Shown piece after piece: positions 24,742-33,356 of a DNA stretch of 64,000 bases (positions are counted from its first letter, which is position 1; each line of letters begins with the position of its first letter). A program made the translations under genes and the position numbers. The DNA comes from JBQSUQ01 sp052384575. Lineage in GTDB: Bacteria > Pseudomonadota > Gammaproteobacteria > Enterobacterales > Pasteurellaceae. The DNA lies in the NCBI GenBank assembly GCA_052384575.1, contig JBQSUQ010000011.1. The stretch is one strand, 5' to 3'. The notes beneath the pieces are model-generated. The model was not told where the DNA came from and did no database searches. It saw only the letters and a program-made list of their open reading frames with translations.

Positions 24742-25017
24742 TTATTTTTGATTTAAGCCCAAGAAGTCACCCACTTCATGTTCAAGTTGGCTCATGGCAA
24801 TCAGTGCTTCTTGTGTTTGCTTGGCTTCATGTTCATCAATAATGCTCATAGCAAATCCTACATGAACTAGCACCCATTTACCAACTAAATTTTGCGGATT
24901 TCCTTCACACACTAATGAAATATTGACTTCACGCTGCACGCCACACACATCTACAGTCGCTAATTCAAATTCATTTTCGCCAATACGAACAATCTGACCT
25001 GGAATACCTAAACACAT
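24742..25017 (-). CDS. hybG: Hydrogenase maturation chaperone HybG (HypC family)
   Basis: This 91-residue HypC/HybG family chaperone has the essential N-terminal MCLGIPGQIV with Cys2, which carries the Fe(CN)2CO precursor with HypD, and GKWVLVHVGFAMSIIDEHEA. It delivers the iron centre to the large subunit HybC. It is the last gene of the hyb operon, as in E. coli. The other maturation genes (hypA/B/D/E/F) are not in the window. Confidence 0.93.
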   Translation of the reverse strand: MCLGIPGQIVRIGENEFELATVDVCGVQREVNISLVCEGNPQNLVGKWVLVHVGFAMSIIDEHEAKQTQEALIAMSQLEHEVGDFLGLNQK

Positions 25018-25047
25018 AATAACCTCTTTACTGTTATATTTTTTGCG

Positions 25048-25557
25048 TCATTTTAACATGGCGCCAAACAGATTTCGACGATTGAGATCAAAGGATGATT
25101 GTTTAATGGGTAATGAAAGGATCATTGTTAAACAATCTTTGGCTAATTGTATGGCTTTTTCTGCTGAAAGTTGAGCATCTAAAGGCGAGAGTAATGAACA
25201 ACTAAGATATTGTGGAATACGAGGTTCAATACCACTGGCAGTAAAGGTTAAAGTTTTGTAGGGTAACTGCACATTGATTTTTTCGCCAATTTCACGTTTT
25301 TGCCACTGTTGTTGAGGACCGGGCAAAATAACAACACTCAACATCCAAGGGGTTAATGCTACCCCAATCCATTGATTTTCAAAACAAACAAAGGGTGGAC
25401 AATAGCAAGGAATCTGTGCGCGATAAAATGGTAGATCACGCATTTGTTCACTAGCTTTCTCCATTTCAGCTTGCAATAAGGCACTGGGATCGCTGTCAAA
25501 CCCCATGATATCTTCATCAAGTGCGGTGGAATTTTCGATAGTTTTGTGTCGATACAT
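25048..25557 (-). CDS. hybE: Hydrogenase-2 assembly chaperone HybE
   Basis: This 169-residue protein of the HybE/HupJ rubredoxin-like chaperone family has PCYCPPFVCFENQWIGVALTPWML near the middle, followed by GEKINVQLP and YLSCSLLSPL. In E. coli HybE coordinates assembly and Tat export of the HybOC heterodimer by proofreading the small subunit. It lies 8 bp after hybD and 30 bp before hybG. Confidence 0.88.
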   Translation of the reverse strand: MYRHKTIENSTALDEDIMGFDSDPSALLQAEMEKASEQMRDLPFYRAQIPCYCPPFVCFENQWIGVALTPWMLSVVILPGPQQQWQKREIGEKINVQLPYKTLTFTASGIEPRIPQYLSCSLLSPLDAQLSAEKAIQLAKDCLTMILSLPIKQSSFDLNRRNLFGAMLK

Positions 25558-25565
25558 AAAACGTC

Positions 25566-26045
25566 CTATGTTAATCCTATTGTTGGCAAACCCAATGCTT
25601 GTAATTGTTCTGCTAAAGTCGCGTAAATTTGTGGGAACGCTTGTTGCACAACCTCAGTCAAGCCAATATGTGGTTCTAAAGAATGAGGTTGAATCCCAAT
25701 CAGACAAAGATGCTGTGGGTACTCATCCGTCAGTTTTAGCGCTGAAAGCACATCACAAATACCCAGCTGATGTGGCGATATTTTTTGTGAGAAAAAGGTT
25801 GGTACTTGTTCGTTATGTAGCACGACAATTTCGCCCGCTTTTTTGCCTGCCAGTACAGCGTCAATAATAATAAGGTATTCTCGATTGGCAAGGGCATCAA
25901 GTAATTCCATACCACAGGTGCCACCATCAATGATGTCAAAGTGCGGTGCAAACTTAGTGAGTTTTTCCAATGCTTGCACCACATAAACTCCCACACCTTC
26001 ATCTGTGAGTAGAGTGTTACCCACGCCTAAAATCAGCGGTTTCAT
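25566..26045 (-). CDS. hybD: Hydrogenase-2 maturation endopeptidase HybD
   Basis: This 159-residue nickel-dependent endopeptidase shows ILGVGNTLLTDEGVGVYV at the N-terminus (metal-binding Glu), IDGGTCGMELLD (Asp) near residue 40 and SPHQLGICDVL (His) near 91, the three nickel-ligand regions of the family. It removes the C-terminal peptide of HybC after nickel insertion. Its ATG overlaps the hybC stop codon by one base. Confidence 0.93.
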   Translation of the reverse strand: MKPLILGVGNTLLTDEGVGVYVVQALEKLTKFAPHFDIIDGGTCGMELLDALANREYLIIIDAVLAGKKAGEIVVLHNEQVPTFFSQKISPHQLGICDVLSALKLTDEYPQHLCLIGIQPHSLEPHIGLTEVVQQAFPQIYATLAEQLQALGLPTIGLT

Positions 26046-27754
26046 TACAACACCTTAACCTGCGTGACCTCACCGTTTTCCGTATTGACTATATGTACTG
26101 CACAAGACATGCAAGGGTCAAAGGAATGGATTGTGCGCACAACTTCTAATGGTTTGCTTGGATCTGCCACAGGGGTGCCAATAATCGATAGTTCGTATGG
26201 CCCAAGCTCATCATTTTGGTTGCGAGGTCCAGAGTTCCAAGTCGAAGGCACTACAGCTTGATAGTTCTCAATTTTCCCGTTTTTGATAACGATCCAATGT
26301 GAAAGCATGCCGCGCGGCACTTCGCCAAAACCAACACCTTTAAATTCGCCAGTTTCAGGAATATCGGCTTTTAGATAAGCGACGGTATCGCCATTGCCAA
26401 TATTATCAATCAGTAATTGCCATTGTTCAGCTAAAATATCATTTAATACTGCACAGTGGACGGTACGACCAATAATTCGACCTAGGGTAGAATGTAATTG
26501 ATCTAAGCTCAGTGTTTTACCAGTTACGGTTTCAAATAATTGTTTGATTTGCTCAAAATGTTTTGTTGTAAGCGGATTTTTCGCGGCTAAGTTGGTCATT
26601 AAATAGGCCAAAGGACCTACTTCAACCACTTTGTCATAGAAAGATGGCGCTTTTACCCAAGAATATTTGCCATCTTCTTGCCAACCCGTATATTTCGGAC
26701 GTGTTAGTCCTGCCCAAGGTTCAAGGGCAGCATCATCTTCATACCAAGCGTGTTTTCCACTTTCTTTAATTCCTTTTACAACAAATTCATCTTTTTGTTG
26801 GCTAATTAAGCGGAATGTGCTCATATCACCATTTTCGATATAGCCACCTTGTAATGCAAATTTGCTGTTGTCTGCATCAAGCGGATATTCCGGTACGGAA
26901 AGGTAATTTTTCGACGTTTTACCTAAACTTAACCATTCTGGATAGTAAGCCGCAATAATGGCGGTATCCACTTTATACACTTGGTTTACAAAATCATTTA
27001 ATTTATCAATGCAACTTTTTACGAACATCAGGCGTTCTAAGTTTAATACTGCTTGAGAATCCAAATTAATTGGGTTGGCTACACCACCGATGGCAAGGTT
27101 CTGAATGTGCGGTGATTTTCCGCCTAATAATGCGACGACGCGGTTTGCATCACGTTGACATTCTAATGCTTGTAAATAATGTGCCACAGCAATGAGGTTG
27201 ACTTCAGGAGGTAATTTCATTGCTGGGTGGCCGAAATAACCGTTAGCAAAAATACCTAATTGCCCACTTTCTGCTAACTTCTTAATTTTATTTTGTACAT
27301 TACGGAATTCATTGGCACTATTTAATGACCAAGTAGAAACGCCTTTTAGCATATCGCTGGCTTTTTCAGGATCTGCTTGTAGTGCTGAGGTAATATCCAC
27401 CCAGTCCATTGCAGATAATTGATAGAAATGGACAATATGGTCATGCATACTGTGGGCAGATAAAATCATATTGCGAATATATTGTGCGTTTACTGGCACT
27501 TTAGCACCAATGGCATCTTCCACTGCACGCACACTCATAATGGCATGTACAGTGGTACATACACCACAAATACGCTGCATAATCATCCAAGCATCACGCG
27601 GATCTGCGCCTTTGACGATATTTTCCATCCCACGCCACATGGTGCCGCTTGACCATGCATTTGTTACGACGCCATTTTCAATTTCACAATCAATACGTAA
27701 ATGCCCTTCAATACGCGTGATAGGATCAATAGTAATACGTTTTTTATCTGTCAT
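26045..27754 (-). CDS. hybC: Hydrogenase-2 large subunit HybC
   Basis: This 569-residue [NiFe] catalytic subunit has the N-terminal nickel motif RICGVCTTVHA near residue 62 and the C-terminal motif DPCMSCAVH, which together supply the four cysteine ligands. After His comes a 15-residue extension (IVNTENGEVTQVKVL) of the kind HybD removes. The start chosen is the ATG at 27754, with GGAGA 8 nt upstream, rather than an ATG 12 bp earlier. The mature enzyme faces the periplasm and oxidises H2. Confidence 0.96.
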   Translation of the reverse strand: MTDKKRITIDPITRIEGHLRIDCEIENGVVTNAWSSGTMWRGMENIVKGADPRDAWMIMQRICGVCTTVHAIMSVRAVEDAIGAKVPVNAQYIRNMILSAHSMHDHIVHFYQLSAMDWVDITSALQADPEKASDMLKGVSTWSLNSANEFRNVQNKIKKLAESGQLGIFANGYFGHPAMKLPPEVNLIAVAHYLQALECQRDANRVVALLGGKSPHIQNLAIGGVANPINLDSQAVLNLERLMFVKSCIDKLNDFVNQVYKVDTAIIAAYYPEWLSLGKTSKNYLSVPEYPLDADNSKFALQGGYIENGDMSTFRLISQQKDEFVVKGIKESGKHAWYEDDAALEPWAGLTRPKYTGWQEDGKYSWVKAPSFYDKVVEVGPLAYLMTNLAAKNPLTTKHFEQIKQLFETVTGKTLSLDQLHSTLGRIIGRTVHCAVLNDILAEQWQLLIDNIGNGDTVAYLKADIPETGEFKGVGFGEVPRGMLSHWIVIKNGKIENYQAVVPSTWNSGPRNQNDELGPYELSIIGTPVADPSKPLEVVRTIHSFDPCMSCAVHIVNTENGEVTQVKVL

Positions 27755-27774
27755 AATCTTCTCCAATGTTGCCG

Positions 27775-28998
27775 CTATTGAGTAATAATTTGTTCGCTAT
27801 GAGCGGCTTTATTCGCAATAATTTGATGTGATTTCTCGGTATTCGCTTCTTTTAATACAGGTAAAACAGGGAATAAGCGAATAATTAAAATATAGGCACA
27901 AACCTCAATGGATACGAAGCCAATTGAAATTAATAATTCCTCGGCGGAAGGGAAATATTGGTAACCATTGCCCGGATTGTACATAATCAAAGAATAATTC
28001 ATGCGCCATAGGGCTGCACCTAATAACATGCTGAGTGCTGAAATAAATAACCAGCGGCTATCAGAACGTTTTTCCCCAAGGAATAAAGTGAGCAATGGCA
28101 AGGTCATTAACCAGATTTCAGCCCAAAACATCCAAGCTTCAAAAGTATGTAATTTATCCCAACCCACCACATAATGAAGCTTATCGTTGTAAATAAGTTC
28201 GCCAAAGCGACAGGCTAAAAAGATGAAAATTAGCACCGCGGTTGTTTGCGCCAGTTTTGTAAAGAGATGGCGCTCATCTGGTGTTTTACCTGCTAGTCCT
28301 GCTTTCACTAATGAACCTTCAAAAATCACGATAGAAAAGCCCATAATAAAGGCGGTAAGCAGGGATAAAATCGGCAACATTTCATAGCCTTGCCAAACAG
28401 GATGAACTTTATGGCCCGCAACTATCATTAATGAACCCATTGATGATTGGTGCATCATTGGGAGTAGCGCCCCTAAAGCAATGACAAAGAACATGATTTT
28501 GTTAAGCTTTTCAAATAATTTTTTGAAACCGAAATAGCCTAACCATACAGGTGCAAACTCCAAAGTGACTACAAAAATATAAATAGTCATACAAACTGCG
28601 GTCTCAAATAACACAGAATTTGTATTGAACTGACCTGGTAGGAAGAAGTAAGGCAAATGCCAGTAACGCCCCATATCAATAGTGATTGACAGTCCACCTA
28701 AAGAGTAACCGAATAGACTAGCTAGCAAAGCAGGACGCACAAGCGGGTGATATTTTCCATGATTAAACACGTAAACCGTCCATGCCAATGCCCAACCACC
28801 ACAAGCAAATCCCGTACCAACCAAGAGGTCAAAGGCAATCCAAATACCCCAAGGGTAGCCGCCATTTAGCGCTGTTACGGAACCAATCCCTAAAAATAGA
28901 CGTTTTGCAATTAATAGCAGGCAAATAATAGCAAGGGGTGCGAAAAATAAAATTGGGGCGGAAATGAGCTTGCCACCAATAGGACGAATTTTACCCAT
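27775..28998 (-). CDS. hybB: Hydrogenase-2 integral membrane subunit HybB
   Basis: This 407-residue NrfD/PsrC-like membrane protein has about ten transmembrane helices. It contains NGGYPWGIWIAFDLLVGTGF near the N-terminus and links the periplasmic hydrogenase to the quinone pool without haem. The ATG at 28998 has GGAGG upstream and overlaps the hybA stop by 8 bp (ATGGGTAA). It ends 20 bp before hybC. Confidence 0.94.
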   Translation of the reverse strand: MGKIRPIGGKLISAPILFFAPLAIICLLLIAKRLFLGIGSVTALNGGYPWGIWIAFDLLVGTGFACGGWALAWTVYVFNHGKYHPLVRPALLASLFGYSLGGLSITIDMGRYWHLPYFFLPGQFNTNSVLFETAVCMTIYIFVVTLEFAPVWLGYFGFKKLFEKLNKIMFFVIALGALLPMMHQSSMGSLMIVAGHKVHPVWQGYEMLPILSLLTAFIMGFSIVIFEGSLVKAGLAGKTPDERHLFTKLAQTTAVLIFIFLACRFGELIYNDKLHYVVGWDKLHTFEAWMFWAEIWLMTLPLLTLFLGEKRSDSRWLFISALSMLLGAALWRMNYSLIMYNPGNGYQYFPSAEELLISIGFVSIEVCAYILIIRLFPVLPVLKEANTEKSHQIIANKAAHSEQIITQ

Positions 28999-30034
28999 GA
29001 TGTTTTTCCTCCTCTTTATCCATTGCTTCTTGCATTTCTTTACGAGCAATCTTCATTTCAGCTAATTTTGCTTTAATTTTATCGCCATGCATATTGCGGA
29101 AAGTCATAACGGACAGCCCAGCTAATGCGACAAGTGGTAATGCCATACCGCGATATAAGAAATGTTGTAAATGTGCGGCTCTTGAACCTGTTGAATGTTC
29201 ATCAAGCGCGGGTAAGCCTAAATTTTCGGTAGGTACACCACTAATCACTAACACTTGCGTACCGCCCGCTTCTTCCTCACCATAAACATGGTTATAGTAA
29301 CGAGGTACAGTTGCTCGATAATGGTCTTTACTATCAATGCTTTGTCGCGGGTAATTGTATTCGGTACCATACAACAAATTGAGACGTTTTCTGGCTTCTT
29401 TGAGCAATTCATCTCGTGGACCAAAAATAATGGCGCCTGTTGGGCAAACATGACAACAACCCGGTAGTTCGCCTTTATCAATGCGTTCTAGGCCTTTTTG
29501 ATTGCATAATTCACATTTGGTAATTTCGCCAAATGGATTGTCATATTCATATTTTGGTACATCAAACGGGCAAGCCACCATGCAATAGCGACAACCCGTA
29601 CAAATATCGGGATCGTAATTGACAATACCTGTTTTCGGATGTTTGGTTAACGCTTGCACCGGACAAACGGTGACACAGTTTGGATCAACACAGTGCATAC
29701 ATTGTTTTTTCACATAAGCATAGCCGTTGTTGACCTGATCTTTTCGCGTGCCTTCGCCATCTGACCAAACTTGAATAACATTGCGCGTATATGGCGATAA
29801 CTTATCGTTATTAGACCAAGTTTGTTCGCCTTTAGGATTAATTGTGGTTTTGTTGATTTGCTGACATTCCGTCACACAAGCCTGACAACCGACGCAAAGT
29901 GTTGAATCATACAACATACCTAATGCATCGGGACTAACTTCCGCTTTATCGCTCGCTTGAGCAGCGCGGATTGGTACAGTGGATAATGCGCCACTTAATA
30001 AGCTTGCTTTTATAAAATTACGTCTATCCATCAT
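28991..30034 (-). CDS. hybA: Hydrogenase-2 iron-sulphur subunit HybA
   Basis: This 347-residue periplasmic ferredoxin-type protein has a Tat signal (DRRNFIKA). Cysteine clusters are CVGCQACVTEC near residue 46, CMHCVDPNCVTVCP near 112 and CTGCRYCMVACP near 142, plus CELCNQKG...GCCHVCP, consistent with four Fe-S clusters. A hydrophobic C-terminal segment anchors it. It passes electrons from HybO to HybB. Two adjacent ATG codons (30034, 30031) are possible; the ribosome site spacing slightly favours the second. Confidence 0.95.
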   Translation of the reverse strand: MMDRRNFIKASLLSGALSTVPIRAAQASDKAEVSPDALGMLYDSTLCVGCQACVTECQQINKTTINPKGEQTWSNNDKLSPYTRNVIQVWSDGEGTRKDQVNNGYAYVKKQCMHCVDPNCVTVCPVQALTKHPKTGIVNYDPDICTGCRYCMVACPFDVPKYEYDNPFGEITKCELCNQKGLERIDKGELPGCCHVCPTGAIIFGPRDELLKEARKRLNLLYGTEYNYPRQSIDSKDHYRATVPRYYNHVYGEEEAGGTQVLVISGVPTENLGLPALDEHSTGSRAAHLQHFLYRGMALPLVALAGLSVMTFRNMHGDKIKAKLAEMKIARKEMQEAMDKEEEKHHG

Positions 30035-30047
30035 TCTTTCCTATGCG

Positions 30048-31199
30048 TTATGAGTGCATATTTGCATCGTTGGATTTCGTTTTTTCACTAATATTTTTTT
30101 GCGCTTTACGTTGCACTGTTAATTCTTTTAGTGTCACAACGCTTACGCCAGCTAAGATTGCTGCAGCTCCACCAAGTAAAGCGATTGCGGTAGGTGAAGC
30201 ATTGTCGCCTTCTGTATTGGCAACATCAGGTTTATTCACTCTTGGTGTTGGATTTTCAACGGAAGCCAATTGAAAGATACCTTTGGTAAAACCAATGCCT
30301 TTGTCATTACAACCGTAGCAAGGATGACCAATGCCCACAGGCCAGTTATTACCGCCCACATCACAAAATTCGAGGGTTGAGCAATTACCATAGGTTTCAG
30401 GTCCTTTACATCCAAGATGATATAAACACCAACCTAAACGATGTCCTTCATCGCCAAATTCTTTCGCAAAACGACCTGCGTCAAAGTGCGGTCTGCGGTA
30501 GCAGTTTTCGTGAATTAAGCGATCATAAGCAAATAATGGACGATTTAATTTATCCATTGCAGGTAATTTTTTGTAAGTAATAATGTAGGCGACGGTTGCT
30601 AAGAAATTATGTGGATTTGGCGGGCAACCTGGGATATTGATCACTTGTTTACCCGGTAAAACATCCTGTAAACTCACCGCACCTGTTGGATTTCCACCAC
30701 TAGAAGGCACGCCTCCCCAAGCAGAACAGGAACCGATAGCAATAATTGCCGCAGCATCTTCTGCAGCCTCTTTAATGTGTTCCACAATAGGTTTGCCAGC
30801 GACCATACAATAAACACCGCCATCTTTAATTGGAATGGAACCGTCCACAACGAGCACATATTTGCCTTTGTATTTGTGCATCGCGTTATGTTTATTTTCT
30901 TCTGCTTGATCGCCGAAAGCAGCAGAAAGCGCTTCATGATATTCTAAGGAAATTAAATCTAAAATGAGGTTTTCTACTGTGGGATGGGTTGCCCGCAATA
31001 GTGATTCTGTACAACCTGTACATTCTTGTGCGCCAATCCAAATAACAGGCGGACGTTGTGGATTTGTTAAGGCTTCCGTCATTTCTGCGCCCGCTTTTGA
31101 GCTTAGCCCCATTGTTGCTGCAATCGCAGTACAGGCTTTCATAAAATCTCGACGGGAAACATCATTGAATACGGAAAGTAAGCCGTCATCTCGTTGCAT
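30048..31199 (-). CDS. hybO: Hydrogenase-2 small subunit HybO
   Basis: This 383-residue electron-transfer subunit has a Tat signal with SRRDFMK near residue 15 and the cluster ligands GAQECTGCTESLLRATHP, GSCSAWGG, GCPPNP and CYGCNDKG, and it ends with a membrane-anchoring helix (ALLGGAAAILAGVSVV). It begins the hyb operon. I use the ATG at 31199 with GGAG upstream; an open frame extends 32 codons further but lacks a ribosome site and would bury the Tat signal. Confidence 0.95.
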   Translation of the reverse strand: MQRDDGLLSVFNDVSRRDFMKACTAIAATMGLSSKAGAEMTEALTNPQRPPVIWIGAQECTGCTESLLRATHPTVENLILDLISLEYHEALSAAFGDQAEENKHNAMHKYKGKYVLVVDGSIPIKDGGVYCMVAGKPIVEHIKEAAEDAAAIIAIGSCSAWGGVPSSGGNPTGAVSLQDVLPGKQVINIPGCPPNPHNFLATVAYIITYKKLPAMDKLNRPLFAYDRLIHENCYRRPHFDAGRFAKEFGDEGHRLGWCLYHLGCKGPETYGNCSTLEFCDVGGNNWPVGIGHPCYGCNDKGIGFTKGIFQLASVENPTPRVNKPDVANTEGDNASPTAIALLGGAAAILAGVSVVTLKELTVQRKAQKNISEKTKSNDANMHS

Positions 31200-31267
31200 A
31201 ATATACACTCCAATTTCACGCATTATCTGTATGGTTATTGCGTATAATAGCAATTTACCCACATAAA

Positions 31268-31289
31268 AAATGTGACTTTGATCAAAAAT
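31268..31289. promoter_or_regulatory. CRP/FNR-like site between hybO and trmA
   Basis: TGTGA-CTTTGA-TCAAA matches the CRP half-site TGTGA perfectly and its partner in 4 of 5 positions; TTTGATCAAA is embedded. It lies about 75 bp upstream of hybO. Anaerobic or carbon control of hydrogenase is plausible, but the match is partial. Confidence 0.4.
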
Positions 31290-31396
31290 TAACAAAAATT
31301 TTACAAATTAACTCTTTATGAGTAGATCGAGAAAAATACCTTAACGACTGCTTTTTATGATAGAATTTGCGCCAATTTTTACAGGGATAAATTGAC

Positions 31397-32494
31397 ATGC
31401 AAGCCTTACCGATAGAACAATATTCAGCGCTTCTCGACAAAAAACGCGAAAAATTAACCGCACTTTTAGTGCCTTTTTCCGCGCCTGAACTCAATGTGTA
31501 TGATTCGCCAACTTCGCATTTCCGTATGCGTGCGGAATTTCGTGTTTGGCACGATCAGGGCGATCTTTACCATATTATGTTCGATCAAGAGAGCAAAAAA
31601 CGCTATCGTGTGGATAGCTTTCCCATTGCGAGTCAACTGATTAATCGCATGATGCAATGCTTGATTCCTTTGTTGAAAGAGCAAGACATTCTATGTCGTA
31701 AATTGTTCCAAATTGATTATTTAAGCACCTTAAGCGATCAAATTGTGGTGAGTTTGCTTTACCACAAAACGCTAACAGAAGAGTGGCAACAAGCGGCGCA
31801 AGCATTAAAAGTGCGGTTAGAAAATTTAGGTTTTCAAGTGCAATTAATTGGACGCGCCACTAAACAGAAAATTTGTTTGGATCGGGATTATGTGGACGAA
31901 ATCCTCTCTGTAAATGGTCAACAATATATTTACCGCCAAATTGAAAACAGTTTTACCCAGCCTAATGCGATGGTGAACAGTAAAATGTTGCAATGGGCAA
32001 TTGAATGTACAAAAAATAGTCAGGGTGATTTATTAGAACTGTATTGTGGTAACGGCAATTTTTCTATCGCCTTAGCACAAAATTTCCGCAAAGTGCTGGC
32101 GACGGAAATTGCAAAACCCTCTGTGCAAGCGGCACAATTTAATATTGAAGTGAATAAAATCGATAATTTGCAAATTATTCGGATGTCAGTGGAAGAATTC
32201 ACACAAGCAATGAATGGCGTTCGTGCTTTTAATCGTCTAAAAGGCATTGATTTAGCGGATTATCAATGTAACACGATTTTTGTTGATCCACCGCGCGCAG
32301 GTTTGGATGCGGAAACCATCAAATTAGTACAACAGTATCAACGCATTTTATACATTTCGTGCAATCCTTATACGCTCTGTGAGAATTTGCAAACCCTTTG
32401 TCAAACTCACCGCATTGAACGTGCGGCGTTGTTCGACCAATTCCCTTATACCGAACATATGGAAGCAGGTGTTTGGTTGGTACGAAAATCATGA
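31397..32494 (+). CDS. trmA: tRNA (uracil-5)-methyltransferase TrmA
   Basis: This 365-residue enzyme makes m5U54 in the T loop of tRNA. Seen are the SAM motif LLELYCGNGNFSIALA near residue 214, the catalytic-cysteine region ILYISCNPYTL near 318, and VDPPRAGLD near 296. The terminal catalytic glutamate lies in EHMEAGVWL. The length equals E. coli TrmA. Its stop overlaps the rsmJ start (ATGA). Confidence 0.96.
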   Translation: MQALPIEQYSALLDKKREKLTALLVPFSAPELNVYDSPTSHFRMRAEFRVWHDQGDLYHIMFDQESKKRYRVDSFPIASQLINRMMQCLIPLLKEQDILCRKLFQIDYLSTLSDQIVVSLLYHKTLTEEWQQAAQALKVRLENLGFQVQLIGRATKQKICLDRDYVDEILSVNGQQYIYRQIENSFTQPNAMVNSKMLQWAIECTKNSQGDLLELYCGNGNFSIALAQNFRKVLATEIAKPSVQAAQFNIEVNKIDNLQIIRMSVEEFTQAMNGVRAFNRLKGIDLADYQCNTIFVDPPRAGLDAETIKLVQQYQRILYISCNPYTLCENLQTLCQTHRIERAALFDQFPYTEHMEAGVWLVRKS

Positions 32495-33252
32495 ATATTC
32501 AATTGCTTTGCGAAACAGAAAATAGCGAAAAATTCACCGCACTTTGTCAGCAACAAGGGGTAATTCATGATCCCAATAGCATAATAGCCTTGGTGCAAGC
32601 GAGAATGGATGAGGATTATCGCCTTGAATTACGTAAATTGGATGAACCTAAATTGGGTGCGGTATTTGTTGATTTTATCGGCGGAACTATGGCACATCGC
32701 CGTAAATTTGGTGGTGGACGAGGCGAAGCTATCGCCAAAGCTGTTGGGGTTAAAGGCAATGAATTGCCAACAGTGATTGATGCCACAGCGGGATTAGGGC
32801 GCGATGCTTTTGTGTTGGCTGCCATTGGTTGCCAAGTAAAATTAGTCGAACGCCACCCCGTTGTTCGCTTATTGTTGCAAGATGGTTTAAGACGAGCCTA
32901 TGCGGATGCAGAAATTGGTGCCATGTTACAACAAAATTTGCAATTATTGACCGCAACACATATCGAACAATTAAATCCAACCCAAGATTTTGCTGACGTG
33001 GTTTATCTCGATCCCATGTACCCACACAAGCAAAAATCGGCATTAGTCAAAAAAGAAATGCGCGTGTTTCAACATTTGGTAGGTGCTGATTTAGACGCAG
33101 ATAGCTTGCTTGCCCCTGCGTTACAACTAGCTAAAAAACGCGTAGTGGTGAAGCGCCCCGATTACGCCGAATTTCTTGCTCAAAAGCCACCGCACTTTAG
33201 CCGAGAAACCAAAAATCATCGTTTTGACATTTATTCGACTTGCGCAGGGTAA
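32491..33252 (+). CDS. rsmJ: 16S rRNA (guanine-1516-N2)-methyltransferase RsmJ
   Basis: This 253-residue methyltransferase shows FVDFIGGTMAHRRKFGGGRGE near residue 61, the SAM motif VIDATAGLGRDAFVLA near 96 and VYLDPMYPHKQKSALVKKEM near 170, all diagnostic of RsmJ (YhiQ). The start at 32491 overlaps the trmA stop as ATGA, so translation is coupled. A USS-dyad terminator follows. Confidence 0.95.
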   Translation: MNIQLLCETENSEKFTALCQQQGVIHDPNSIIALVQARMDEDYRLELRKLDEPKLGAVFVDFIGGTMAHRRKFGGGRGEAIAKAVGVKGNELPTVIDATAGLGRDAFVLAAIGCQVKLVERHPVVRLLLQDGLRRAYADAEIGAMLQQNLQLLTATHIEQLNPTQDFADVVYLDPMYPHKQKSALVKKEMRVFQHLVGADLDADSLLAPALQLAKKRVVVKRPDYAEFLAQKPPHFSRETKNHRFDIYSTCAG

Positions 33253-33282
33253 AAAGATTGCTATTCACTGAGATTTAAACTG

Positions 33283-33313
33283 AAAGTGCGGTAAAAAATA
33301 CCGCACTTTTTTG
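33283..33313 (+). terminator. USS-dyad terminator after rsmJ
   Basis: AAAGTGCGGTA and TACCGCACTTT form a hairpin followed by TTTTTTG. A TATAAT hexamer at 33315-33320, just behind it, is a likely -10 element for mutS. Confidence 0.85.
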
Positions 33314-33356
33314 TTATAATCCGCTCCATATTTGTTATTCAATAGAGCCGTTTTTT

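Noticed and set aside
31200..31295. N-terminal extension of HybO by 32 codons
   Set aside because: No ribosome site at the earlier ATG, and it would place the Tat signal in the middle of the protein.
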